Part shown: piece by piece, positions 16,082 through 24,248 of the stretch
How the letters are laid out: the number at the start of each line of letters is the position of its first letter
Position numbering within the stretch: position 1 is the first letter of the stretch
DNA from: Nostoc sp. JL34
Lineage (GTDB): Bacteria; Cyanobacteriota; Cyanobacteriia; Cyanobacteriales; Nostocaceae
Assembly: GCF_017114945.1 (NCBI RefSeq)
Contig: NZ_JABXKQ010000010.1
Span: 1 to 35,367 of the forward strand
Length of the DNA stretch: 35,367 bases
Direction: 5' to 3'
Notes under the pieces: model-generated
Told to the model about the DNA's origin: nothing
The model's database searches: none
What the model saw: the letters and a program-made list of their open reading frames with translations, nothing else
Position numbers and translations under genes: made by a program

Positions 16082-16528
16082 TTGTCTGTGAATCGTTACA
16101 TTAGCGAATCTACTCAAAATCAAGTACGACAACGAGCCAAGTTTCTGTGCGAATATTGTCACGCATCGGAACAATGGCAATATGTTTCCTTCACTGTAGA
16201 CCATGTAATTCCTCTTACCAAAGGTGGTGCTAATTCAATTGATAATTTAGCTTTGGCGTGTTTTCATTGTAATCGCCAAAAATCCGATAAACTTAAAGCC
16301 TTTGATGAACAGTCGTTATCAGAAGTACCCTTATTTAATCCTCGCACTGATAGTTGGCCAGAACACTTTATCTGGTCAACAGATACACTCTCCATTATCG
16401 GCTTGACACCTACAGGACGCGCCACAGTCGCAGCATTAGCATTCAACCGAGCCAGAATAATTAATATTCGCGCTGCTGATAGAGAAATTGGGCGGCATCC
16501 ACCACCAGATGACCCAATTCAAAATTGA
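16082..16528 (+). CDS. HNH endonuclease
   Basis: 148 residues. The HNH core is plain: C-E-Y-C (about 23-26), D-H-V-I-P (40-44), N-L-A-L-A-C-F-H-C-N (about 55-64), with two CxxC pairs for structural zinc and the catalytic His in D-H. The frame opens at TTG 16082; GTG 16088 is an alternative start. Last gene in a five-gene plus-strand run that begins with the SNF2 helicase. It likely nicks or cuts DNA; specificity unknown. Confidence 0.8.
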   Translation: MSVNRYISESTQNQVRQRAKFLCEYCHASEQWQYVSFTVDHVIPLTKGGANSIDNLALACFHCNRQKSDKLKAFDEQSLSEVPLFNPRTDSWPEHFIWSTDTLSIIGLTPTGRATVAALAFNRARIINIRAADREIGRHPPPDDPIQN

Positions 16529-16620
16529 AAATTTAAAATGGCTTATCGCCTGAGTGTGCAACCAATTCAAAGCTGAAAATTTAAAACGCGATCCAGCAAA
16601 ACGCAGTTATGAAACCAGGG

Positions 16621-16649
16621 AATTTGTCCAGCAGCCTGCTGGACAAATT
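16621..16649. repeat. 29-bp near-perfect palindrome after the HNH gene
   Basis: AATTTGTCCAGCAG and CTGCTGGACAAATT (14-bp arms) flank a single C. A second short inverted repeat CGTCAG/CTGACG follows at 16653-16658 and 16665-16670. There is no T-run, so it is not a standard terminator. It may be a protein-binding site or part of an interspersed repeat. Confidence 0.6.
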
Positions 16650-16730
16650 GATCGTCAGGATAGGCTGACGCGAAAGCCCGCATATAAAGCAGGTTTGAAC
16701 GGGAAAAGCCCTTTATCTCCGGGAACTCCT

Positions 16731-16857
16731 GGCAAACACAGGTGCATCCTTCAACGCTTCAGAGCGCAGTGCCATTAACTCCACCCATAGCGACTGGAGG
16801 ACGTGAACTCGGCGAGTGCGCCCACCCAAACATAAACATTAATCTGCCCACCGCAAC
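16731..16857 (-). pseudogene. Fragment of a tyrosine recombinase gene
   Basis: About 127 bases align at roughly 90% identity, same strand, with 18009-18136 inside the intact recombinase gene (codons about 164-206). Nothing else of a second copy is present: the match stops just before the secreted-protein gene on one side and at unrelated DNA on the other. It is a relic of a duplicated or replaced recombinase gene. The rest of 16529-16861 holds only the palindrome above and short repeats of AATTTAAAA type. Confidence 0.8.
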
Positions 16858-16861
16858 CCAT

Positions 16862-17509
16862 TTACTGCTTAATAAATTTCCAAGTTCCGCTACCACTATC
16901 TCTATCTGCGCCAGCAGCCGTTGAGACACACAACAAATTTTCATTACAACTTCTGCCTCTGGTATCTAAGTAACCTCCTTGACCATTACCATAACCATTC
17001 ACAAGTTGAACAGGCTGACCTTCACGTAAGTCATCTGAAGATTTGTTTTTAGAAATTATTTTCCAGGTTCCGCTACCACTATCTCTGTTGGGGTTGTTGG
17101 CTGTAGAGACACACAGCAGATTCTCAGAACAGTTTCTTCCCCGCGTGTCTAAGTAACCACCAGCACCTTGCTCATATTGATTTTGCAGGTAAACGTCATC
17201 GAGCGACTCAACAACTCCTGTTTTGCCAGTTTTTGATAGAATCTTCCAAGACCCACTACCGTTATCTCTGTTGGGGTTGTTGGCAGTAGAAACACACAGC
17301 AGATTCTCAGAACAGCCTCTTCCCCGCGTGTCTAAATAACCTCCTTGCCAATTGTCGTAACCATTAACGAGCTTGTATGTTTGTCCATACCTGAGTTTTT
17401 GGTTTGCTGAATGTGCCTGACTCGAATTAACATTGGTAACACTGAATATACCTGTTGTTAACAATAAGACAGCACCCATTGTTGCTTTGACAAAAGTAGA
17501 TTTTTTCAT
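16862..17509 (-). CDS. Secreted protein with three tandem disulfide-type repeats (possible beta-trefoil)
   Basis: 215 residues with a signal peptide (basic start, hydrophobic 9-25, cleavage probably near A-H-S-A at 32-35) and three repeats at about 45-93, 105-154 and 166-214. Each reads N-x-Y ... G-G-Y-L-D-T-R-G-R-x-C-x-E-N-L-L-C-V-S-T-A ... R-D-x-G-S-G-x-W-K and has two cysteines, probably one disulfide each. Three repeats of about 50 residues with a W near each end is the size and count of a beta-trefoil lectin, an inference only. Start ATG 17509 has AAGGAG 9 bases upstream. It lies between a recombinase fragment and an intact recombinase, so it may be a recent arrival. Confidence 0.65.
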   Translation of the reverse strand: MKKSTFVKATMGAVLLLTTGIFSVTNVNSSQAHSANQKLRYGQTYKLVNGYDNWQGGYLDTRGRGCSENLLCVSTANNPNRDNGSGSWKILSKTGKTGVVESLDDVYLQNQYEQGAGGYLDTRGRNCSENLLCVSTANNPNRDSGSGTWKIISKNKSSDDLREGQPVQLVNGYGNGQGGYLDTRGRSCNENLLCVSTAAGADRDSGSGTWKFIKQ

Positions 17510-17735
17510 AATAAATTGCTCCTTCTTTTCACTAATAATTGTTTCAAGATTTTCTGAAAGGTCTGCTTGTTTTGGCTTTGACCTATCGGTTTTTCTTGAA
17601 CACTTTCACTCTATTAGTAAAATTTCTAGGAGTCGATGAGGATAAGTTAGGGAAAGTTAAGGAGTTGATTTTTGCATTTCGCCAAAGTATAGCATTAGAG
17701 AAATTTTGGTCGTAGCTACCTTCACACTACCCCAA

Positions 17736-18626
17736 TTAAAATGGCTCAGACCATCGCTTAACTAAAACTTCCCCAGAACTCCTATCAGGGCTAACGTGCA
17801 GATATTTACTCGTGGTATCCAAACTTGTATGCCCCAAAGTAGCCTGAACCAAATGCACCGGAACACCTTCATCTAATGCGTGGGTAGCATGACTGTGCCT
17901 AAACCAGTGCGCTGAAACATTCATGGCATTCTCTAATTCTGCTGCTGCCGCCGCCCTTTTCACCACTCGGTCAATGTGGGAAGGGGCCAAGGGTCTGCCC
18001 GTAGCACTGGCAAACACAGGCGCATCCTTCAACGCTTCAGAGCGCAGTGACATCAACTCCACCCATAGCGACTGGGGGACGTGGACTCGGCGAGTCCGCC
18101 CACCCTTGCCATAAAAATTAATCTGCCCACCGCCACCGCGAGAAGCAATCGCATCCTTCCACCGCAACCCGCACAACTCAGACACCCGAATCCCTGTTAA
18201 ATACAAAGTTTTTAAAATTAACCGATTGCGCTTGTCAGTTGTCGCTGCAATCATCGCATCCACATCCGACGGTGTAAGAATACGCTCCACCAAGGTATCT
18301 TTCGGCTTGGGCAACTTGAACTGCTTGGGGATCGGACTGCGAGAAATCGGCGGTTTCTCCAAACTGGTCACATAGGAAAAAAACGCCTTGAGAATGTTGA
18401 GATGCTTAACCTTGGTCGTGTCTGCCTCTTGCAGGAAATCCAACCATTCCCGAACATGACGGATCTGAATCTCAGCGATCGCTTCCACCGAGGTAAAAGT
18501 TAAGAACTTGCGAATGGTATTGTGATACGAAGCCCTTGTTTTACCATGATGCACGTCCAACCATTCTTCTACCAATTCCGTCAGCGTTCTCATACAAGGG
18601 GCAGGTGTGTGATGAGTAGAAACCAA
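17736..18626 (-). CDS. Tyrosine recombinase/integrase (XerC/D type)
   Basis: 296 residues from TTG 18626; ATG 18593 is an equally possible start and neither has a good ribosome site. SAM-like N-terminal domain then catalytic domain with R in G-I-R-V-S-E (147), K in G-K-G-G (174), H-W-F-R-H (H240, R243), L-G-H-T-S (H266) and Y275. All catalytic residues are present, so it should be active, probably in plasmid multimer resolution or site-specific integration. It is different from the recombinase at 34187-35179. Confidence 0.85.
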   Translation of the reverse strand: MVSTHHTPAPCMRTLTELVEEWLDVHHGKTRASYHNTIRKFLTFTSVEAIAEIQIRHVREWLDFLQEADTTKVKHLNILKAFFSYVTSLEKPPISRSPIPKQFKLPKPKDTLVERILTPSDVDAMIAATTDKRNRLILKTLYLTGIRVSELCGLRWKDAIASRGGGGQINFYGKGGRTRRVHVPQSLWVELMSLRSEALKDAPVFASATGRPLAPSHIDRVVKRAAAAAELENAMNVSAHWFRHSHATHALDEGVPVHLVQATLGHTSLDTTSKYLHVSPDRSSGEVLVKRWSEPF

Positions 18627-18726
18627 CTGATAATTTCAAGTAAACCTAGCTATCAACCGAATGGTATCTTTCAAATGCTGATAAACTGCAACATAATTAG
18701 CTGTTAATATCAGTTACTTGTTATTG

Positions 18727-18966
18727 ATGCCAGTTAGGAATAAAATCAAGCAGTTTGTTGATGATAGGGGCATTACCCGTTATCAGTTCAGAAAAGATAC
18801 AGGGCTATCTGCAACCACAGTTTACGCTTTGTATGACAATCCCTGGCAAGTACCACACGTAACCGCGATGAACAAAATTTGTGACACTTATCGCGTTCAG
18901 CCTAGCGAGTTAATCGAGTGGGTTCCACCAGAAGAAGTCAGCGATCGCGTACAAAAAACAAAATAA
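18727..18966 (+). CDS. Cro/C1-type (XRE) HTH regulator
   Basis: 79 residues from ATG 18727 (a TTG lies 9 bases earlier). The helix-turn-helix is seen in R-Y-Q-F-R-K-D-T-G-L-S-A-T-T-V-Y (about 19-34), and the protein ends soon after, like small plasmid Cro-like repressors. It is divergent from the recombinase and heads a run of small genes; its stop codon is inside the Shine-Dalgarno of the next frame. Confidence 0.75.
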   Translation: MPVRNKIKQFVDDRGITRYQFRKDTGLSATTVYALYDNPWQVPHVTAMNKICDTYRVQPSELIEWVPPEEVSDRVQKTK

Positions 18967-18975
18967 GGAGGGAAT

Positions 18976-19188
18976 CTGACCGAGGGAAATCAGGCAAACG
19001 ACGGTATAGAGCGTGTTGAGGGCAAATTTGACCCACTAGCTGAGACTAGATATTGGCTGCCTGCTGCTTCAGAGCAACACTGCAAAAGGATAGGCAGAAA
19101 AAGGGGAATACGATTAGTTAAAGTTGTTGATACCAAGATAGAACCTTTACCAATTATTTGTATTTTTGAGGGACACCCAGATGAGTGA
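18976..19188 (+). CDS. 70-aa unknown protein, probable CTG start
   Basis: An open frame in the same phase as the HTH gene just after its TAA. A strong AAGGAGGG (18965-18972) overlaps that stop, and the first in-frame initiator-like codon is CTG at 18976; no ATG, GTG or TTG occurs in frame. The translation is coding-like, with hydrophobic beta patterns (G-I-R-L-V-K-V-V-D and P-L-P-I-I-C-I-F) and ends overlapping the next ATG by 8 bases. It may be made from CTG or by readthrough of the TAA as an extension of the HTH protein. No family recognised. Confidence 0.45.
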   Translation: MTEGNQANDGIERVEGKFDPLAETRYWLPAASEQHCKRIGRKRGIRLVKVVDTKIEPLPIICIFEGHPDE

Positions 19189-19420
19189 AACAACTACTCA
19201 GATACCAGTAAGCGAATTAATCCCAATGCTGACCGCGATCGCGGATCGTAACTGGGAACGCTTTAAAGAAGTTGAAAAACAATTCGTTACAAAACACGGT
19301 ATAGAGGCTTGGGAAGATTTTTTTGCTTTTCGACTAAAGCCAGCTTTAGACAAAGAATCTGATAGATGGCTGCTAGTTCAGTGGTGTAGCAAAGGTTTTA
19401 CAGTGAAAGATGTAGCCTGA
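19181..19420 (+). CDS. 79-aa unknown protein
   Basis: Starts at ATG 19181 with GAGGGA about 9 bases upstream, overlapping the end of the preceding small frame. Acidic, helical and soluble, with W-E-R-F-K-E-V-E-K and W-E-D-F-F-A-F segments. No known domain. It is part of the HTH-led cluster. Confidence 0.6.
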   Translation: MSETTTQIPVSELIPMLTAIADRNWERFKEVEKQFVTKHGIEAWEDFFAFRLKPALDKESDRWLLVQWCSKGFTVKDVA

Positions 19421-19503
19421 ATCAGGAGGTGTAAACTCATAGGCACGTTAGCCCCGTAAGGCAAAATCGAGCAGCTAGTACTATTTCACATCATTATTTT
19501 TTG

Positions 19504-20238
19504 ATGTCGCCAATGTTAACAGTGAAAGACCTAACAAGCGATTTTCAACTCCCACTGCACAACGAAGCGGCGTTTGAAAAAATTAGGGAGGCGAAAGATT
19601 ATGCGTCCACTCAAGCTCTAGCGGCTGGTGCTGCTGCGCTGGCTACAGGAGGCATAATTCATCCGGCTGGCTGGGTTCTTTTTGGATTGGCTTACAAGCC
19701 GTTGGTGGTAACTCAAAAACTTGCGCGGTTGGAAAAATTAGGAACCTTACTTTTTGATGAGTTTAAAAGCCTAGATGTACAAGTCTTCCCGGTAATTCCC
19801 GTAGAAGACAACAACCCTATCGACTTGTTTATTAGATTTCCACGAACAACTCACCTGTTTATCTCCATTCGGTCAAAAGGAGATAGAGAAATTGTCTACA
19901 ACGAAGCTAGAGAGGTTTTACAAGTCAAGCGCAAAGACAAAAATGGACTAAAACTGTGGCAACCCTGCCCACTTGTGGAGTTAGCAGATTACGAGAAGTG
20001 GCTCAACAAGAACAGAGATAAGTTTTTGATGTCTTCCCGTGAAGCTCAAAAGACTCCCACAGCAAAAGTTTTGGTCTTATGGCCTCCTACCAAGGCGGCT
20101 AATACTCACAATGAACATCTTTATTCGGAGGTGGGAAGTATGAAAATTCTGGCTCTCAGGAGAAAAGGTACTGCCTTTGTTATTCAAGAGGAGGAAGTAA
20201 CCGAGTTTGTCAGGGCTTGGTTAGCCAAGTACAGATAG
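19504..20238 (+). CDS. Unknown protein with hydrophobic segment
   Basis: About 244 residues. A glycine/alanine-rich hydrophobic stretch lies at about 35-70 (A-L-A-A-G-A-A-A-L-A-T-G-G-I) and the C-terminal 150 residues are mixed alpha/beta (D-L-F-I-R-F-P, L-F-I-S-I-R-S-K-G, A-K-V-L-V-L-W-P-P). A restriction-like nuclease fold is conceivable but I cannot point to a D-ExK triad with confidence. ATG 19504 and ATG 19513 are both possible starts, neither with a close ribosome site; a perfect AGGAGGTG sits 70 bases further upstream. A terminator follows directly. Confidence 0.55.
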   Translation: MSPMLTVKDLTSDFQLPLHNEAAFEKIREAKDYASTQALAAGAAALATGGIIHPAGWVLFGLAYKPLVVTQKLARLEKLGTLLFDEFKSLDVQVFPVIPVEDNNPIDLFIRFPRTTHLFISIRSKGDREIVYNEAREVLQVKRKDKNGLKLWQPCPLVELADYEKWLNKNRDKFLMSSREAQKTPTAKVLVLWPPTKAANTHNEHLYSEVGSMKILALRRKGTAFVIQEEEVTEFVRAWLAKYR

Positions 20239-20249
20239 GCTAAAAGGTG

Positions 20250-20283
20250 AAAACCCCGTGTCCCGTTGGGATACCGAGGTTTT
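20250..20283 (+). terminator. Rho-independent terminator
   Basis: AAAACCCCGTGTCCC pairs with GGGATACCGAGGTTTT with few mismatches around a GTT loop, followed by TCTGATTTTTATT. It starts 12 bases after the stop at 20238 and closes the HTH-led cluster. Confidence 0.7.
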
Positions 20284-20479
20284 CTGATTTTTATTCACTT
20301 GGAATTGGGGAATTGGGTTTGCCGCCTAATTAATATCCCTAATAGTAATCTTATCAAACCTTTCAAGGTGTTAAGCCATTGTAACACCAGCAATCCAGAC
20401 AGAAAGAGCAGTTTAGGATTTTTCTGTTTTTACATTTCTGAACGTTTGTATTAGAAGATTACTTTCGGGATAGCTCCAA

Positions 20480-20504
20480 TTCCTCCAACACACTTCAGGA
20501 GGAA
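20480..20504 (+). promoter_or_regulatory. Leader hairpin covering the Shine-Dalgarno of the second Rep gene
   Basis: TTCCTCC (20480-20486) pairs with GGAGGAA (20498-20504) across an 11-nt loop. The right arm is the whole ribosome site for ATG 20511. It mirrors the hairpin before the first Rep gene, also with an 11-nt loop, though the sequences differ. Confidence 0.5.
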
Positions 20505-20510
20505 TATTTC

Positions 20511-23500
20511 ATGTCACCATTACAACAATCTCATAACTCAGTATCGGCGCAATCAGCAGGCCAATCAGAAACTTTTTCTGCTGCAAAGACAAAACTTGAG
20601 TTGATTGAGAGTCGGATAATCAAGTTCGCGTTTAACGCTACTGGCACAAACAAAGACTGGGACTTTAAGAAGCTGGCCGGTAACTTCATTGATGTAGAGG
20701 GCACTCTAGCCGATGTTCAGCACCACATTAAAGCAGGTCACGCCATCTGTGCCGGATTGTTGGGTGGGAAATGGCGCAGTAAGGCTAATGTCATCGGTTC
20801 TCAATGGTTGCTCCTCGACATTGATAATTCCGATGTCGCCCGTGATGCAGAAGGCAAGCCGATTAAGGACGCTAACGGCAATTATATCAAAGTTTACGAT
20901 CACCAATTAACGATCTCAGAAGCCTTAGCGCATCCCTTCATTAAAAAACACTGTGCTTTAATTTACACCACTGCCAGTCATAAACCAGAATGGCATAAAT
21001 TCCGGTTGGTTTTCCTTCTCCCCGAATATGTTCAGGGTGCTGATACTGTAGAAGCTTGTACACGCTTCCTCATGCAGCAGTTGCCCCATGACCCAGCTTG
21101 TAAAGATGCAAGTCGTGTATTTTACGGCAGCACAGAGGCAGAATTTCCCCTGGTCAACCCTGAAGCCACTTTACCAGCAGAATGGATTCAGGAAGCGATT
21201 GCGATCGCGCAACAGGAACGGATTGAGTATCAGCAAAGAATTCAAGAAATTGAGTCACGGCGTAAAGAGTGGCGTGAGATTTCCCTCGCTGAAGGCTGGG
21301 ATATTGACCAGCTTATCCAGAACGCGCTTTCATTCATCCCACCACGTACCCCAGGAAGCGGCAATTATGACGAATGCCGTCAGGTGTTGATGGCGCTGGT
21401 TAACTATTATGGGGCATCAGAAGCGGAAATCATAGCAGAACAGTGGTCGCCCAGTATCAAAGGCTCAACTTGGAACATTCACGCTAAGATTCGCAGTTTT
21501 AGGCGTGGAGGAATCTCAATCGGAACACTGTTTCACATTGCCAAACAGTATGGTTTTCGCTTCCCTAAACGGCAGTATGAACCCAACCTCGGCAACAAAG
21601 GAGTAATTAGCCGTGAAGAGTGGGAGCTTGGGCGAGTCAGAGAGGACTTGAGCAGCTTCCAAAATTTATTAAAGCAAGCGATCGCTCCATTTAGTTCGAT
21701 ATTTAAAGGATTTAAAGCCCCACCACAACCATTGCCCTTACCCGAAATTGACACGCCTTCGCCCAATGTAATTATTTACAAGCCCGGCAATATCCCGTAC
21801 ATAACTGAAGTTACAGGCAATATCTCTATCTCCTGCCAGCCAGAAGAACATATCACCGCATGGGTGGAAGCTGTATCCAAGGGCTGGACACAAATCTTAG
21901 ATAATTCTCACCCAGGACTGGGCAAGTCTTACAACGCTGGGCAACTGACAGCGACCTTATTCGGTCTTGATAAACTAATTTACCAGGATGCCAACCACAG
22001 AAACCCATCCACACTGCCCATTGAGACGAATTTTGTTGACTTACCAGTGCGGCACAACGGCTTTAAACTAGATCCCACCCGCAAAACTCCTACAGGTGAG
22101 GACTTTAAACTGTGGACTAAAGCGGGTGAGACTGCTGACACTGATGGCAATTGTCACAGAACTTACTTATTTAACGCATTTCGTAACAAGAATTTTAGCA
22201 GCCTTGATTTTGAAGAGAGCGGTATTAGTCCCATCTGTGGCGGTTGTTCCCTTAAAAATCAGTGCCGTTTCGCTAGTGGTGACGGTTTTGGATTCCGCTT
22301 TCAAAAACGTACAGTTATTCAAAATTACTCCGAACTCAGAGCGCACCCAGACTCTACCCCTGTCACCTTAACTAACGCTGCTGACCAAACTTTCACCGTT
22401 GGGCGGTTATGGGAAGAAGCAGGCACACTTATCAAGCCCGTGCGTTCGGTTGATGTGAACCTCAGCGATTTTGAAACCACCATAGGCAAGCTGCTACTGT
22501 TAGAACCAAATCTTCTATCACAGCTGCAACCTGCACTAAAAGTTTTACACGAACTGTTAACTCAACAACTTAAACCCACTGACCGCTACGGGTTTGATGA
22601 TGCCAGCATCCGTGCGCTGCTGCCGGCTTTCCCCACAGGCTTAGATATCGAAGCGATTCAGCAAACTGTAGAACCTGATTTGACTTTCTTAGAGGACTTG
22701 GATTCAATTGATATTACCCAAGATAAACAACTCAAAAAAAGTGCTGCGGCTCGTTATGCTGCCAAAAAGGTAGTTAAAGACAGCGCACGAACAGCCGGGA
22801 GGGAGTTTCTTGACTTGCCTAATTACTGGTTGCCTGACTTTCTCGAAGCTTGGAAAGGTGATGGTAGTTTTCAATCTCAATGGGGTGTACTCAGCATTCA
22901 CCGCCGAAATCCCAAACATACTGAATTGGCCCACTCTGCCAAATTTAATATTTATCTTGATGCCACTTTCAAATCCCAGCAATTGAAATTGAAACTGGGC
23001 ATCAATGAGCCTGTGTTAGTCATTGAGCAACAACGCCCAGACTACGACAATTTAAAAGTGGTCAACGTTACTGGGCTGGGTAAACTGCCCAAAAATCGCT
23101 CTCTTCCACTTAGCGCTCGTGTTAATGCCCTCAAAGAAACCTTGAAAAAACTCTGCCCCAACCTTGGCATTATCGATTGGAAACAGATTGCAACCCAAGC
23201 TGAGGGCCACACAGAATATGGTCACTTTGTCGATGGGCGTGGTGTTAACAGGTTTAGTGAGTGTGATGCGATCGCTTCTTTTGGCATTCCTTACCAGAAC
23301 ATCGGTGTTTTAGCCGCACAATATCAGGTGATGACTGGGGAACCAGTCAACCTGGAAGATAAAAACAGCGCTTTCCAAAAGTATCTCACAGACCTGATCC
23401 GTGCAGAAATCATCCAAGAGATTGGGCGATTACGCGCTCATCGTCGCCCCAATGTGGAGCTAACATTCTACTTCTGCGCTGACTATGACCTCAATTTCCT

Positions 23501-24059
23501 CGTGAGTGAATTACCAGGAGTTAAATTAGAGGTTGTTGATGCCTGCGACTTCTGCATTGAAGCTGGTAGCCGCGACCAGCAAACAGGCCACGCCATTGTC
23601 AACGCATTAACGCAGCTTTGGCAGTCAAAACAGAAAATTACCCAACCCGCGATCGCTAAAATTGCTGAAATCTCCCAAGCTTGGGTGAGCCGATTTACCC
23701 AGAGATGGGGGGGCTGGCAGCACTTTAAAAAATTATTACTCTTGCTATTAGATAGTCTTAATAGCGGTAGTAATAAAAATTTAGCTGACTTAGACGACGA
23801 TGAAAAGTGGCTAGCCCGTACATACTTCCCGATGTTGATTGCTGAATCGGAGTCATTACCAGATCACCTGTTAGAGGGGGTGGCGGAAGTTGCCGAAGTT
23901 CTTGGTACTAGGGCGATGCGGCGAGTTTTGAATTTCTGCACGCCCCAAGTTAGGGCTGACTTGCTGATGATTGTACTGAGTTGTCTGCCTACTGAAGTTT
24001 ATTCAATTTCAGTTTCTTCAATCTCTGGGTCACTCGCAGAACCTGCGCTATCACCTTGA
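20511..24059 (+). CDS. Large primase-helicase plasmid replication protein (CyRepA-like)
   Basis: 1182 residues. N-terminal prim-pol domain: L-L-L-D-I-D-N at about 100-106, W-H-K-F-R-L-V-F (161-168, His of the second motif), D-A-S-R-V-F-Y (199-205). A primase C-terminal-type module follows (about 265-355, with Y-D-E-C-R and the G-G-I-S-I-G-T-L ending). A Walker A, P-G-L-G-K-S, is at about 467-472; a Cys cluster C-x2-C-x5-C near 575-585 could bind metal; and Q-E-I-G-R-L-R-A-H-R-R at about 968-978 looks like helicase motif VI. A late HTH-like stretch (I-T-Q-P-A-I-A-K-I-A-E-I-S-Q-A-W-V-S-R) may bind the origin. Large fused proteins of this kind are the initiators of many cyanobacterial plasmids; the CyRepA name is from memory. 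The 3' end overlaps a convergent gene by 61 bases. Confidence 0.75.
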   Translation: MSPLQQSHNSVSAQSAGQSETFSAAKTKLELIESRIIKFAFNATGTNKDWDFKKLAGNFIDVEGTLADVQHHIKAGHAICAGLLGGKWRSKANVIGSQWLLLDIDNSDVARDAEGKPIKDANGNYIKVYDHQLTISEALAHPFIKKHCALIYTTASHKPEWHKFRLVFLLPEYVQGADTVEACTRFLMQQLPHDPACKDASRVFYGSTEAEFPLVNPEATLPAEWIQEAIAIAQQERIEYQQRIQEIESRRKEWREISLAEGWDIDQLIQNALSFIPPRTPGSGNYDECRQVLMALVNYYGASEAEIIAEQWSPSIKGSTWNIHAKIRSFRRGGISIGTLFHIAKQYGFRFPKRQYEPNLGNKGVISREEWELGRVREDLSSFQNLLKQAIAPFSSIFKGFKAPPQPLPLPEIDTPSPNVIIYKPGNIPYITEVTGNISISCQPEEHITAWVEAVSKGWTQILDNSHPGLGKSYNAGQLTATLFGLDKLIYQDANHRNPSTLPIETNFVDLPVRHNGFKLDPTRKTPTGEDFKLWTKAGETADTDGNCHRTYLFNAFRNKNFSSLDFEESGISPICGGCSLKNQCRFASGDGFGFRFQKRTVIQNYSELRAHPDSTPVTLTNAADQTFTVGRLWEEAGTLIKPVRSVDVNLSDFETTIGKLLLLEPNLLSQLQPALKVLHELLTQQLKPTDRYGFDDASIRALLPAFPTGLDIEAIQQTVEPDLTFLEDLDSIDITQDKQLKKSAAARYAAKKVVKDSARTAGREFLDLPNYWLPDFLEAWKGDGSFQSQWGVLSIHRRNPKHTELAHSAKFNIYLDATFKSQQLKLKLGINEPVLVIEQQRPDYDNLKVVNVTGLGKLPKNRSLPLSARVNALKETLKKLCPNLGIIDWKQIATQAEGHTEYGHFVDGRGVNRFSECDAIASFGIPYQNIGVLAAQYQVMTGEPVNLEDKNSAFQKYLTDLIRAEIIQEIGRLRAHRRPNVELTFYFCADYDLNFLVSELPGVKLEVVDACDFCIEAGSRDQQTGHAIVNALTQLWQSKQKITQPAIAKIAEISQAWVSRFTQRWGGWQHFKKLLLLLLDSLNSGSNKNLADLDDDEKWLARTYFPMLIAESESLPDHLLEGVAEVAEVLGTRAMRRVLNFCTPQVRADLLMIVLSCLPTEVYSISVSSISGSLAEPALSP

Positions 24060-24241
24060 ACAGTCATAAGAACTGATTCCAGACGATAACCTGCTTCGCG
24101 GATGTAATATCCAACTGCACCCACGTCTTCAAACACGTTGTCAAATTGGGGATGAGTTGACGGAAAAATCTTTCTCAGGCGTGAGCTGATTCCTGAGAGT
24201 TCTTGCTGAATTGCGATTAGTTCTTGAGTATCATCATCCAT
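23999..24241 (-). CDS. 80-aa unknown protein, convergent with the Rep gene
   Basis: A soluble, acidic, helical product. It starts 7 bases after the stop of the HNH gene, so the two form a pair on the minus strand. Its last 20 codons lie antisense to the end of the Rep gene. No known domain; possibly a regulator or inhibitor of the HNH enzyme, by position only. Confidence 0.55.
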   Translation of the reverse strand: MDDDTQELIAIQQELSGISSRLRKIFPSTHPQFDNVFEDVGAVGYYIREAGYRLESVLMTVQGDSAGSASDPEIEETEIE

Positions 24242-24248
24242 GACTTAT

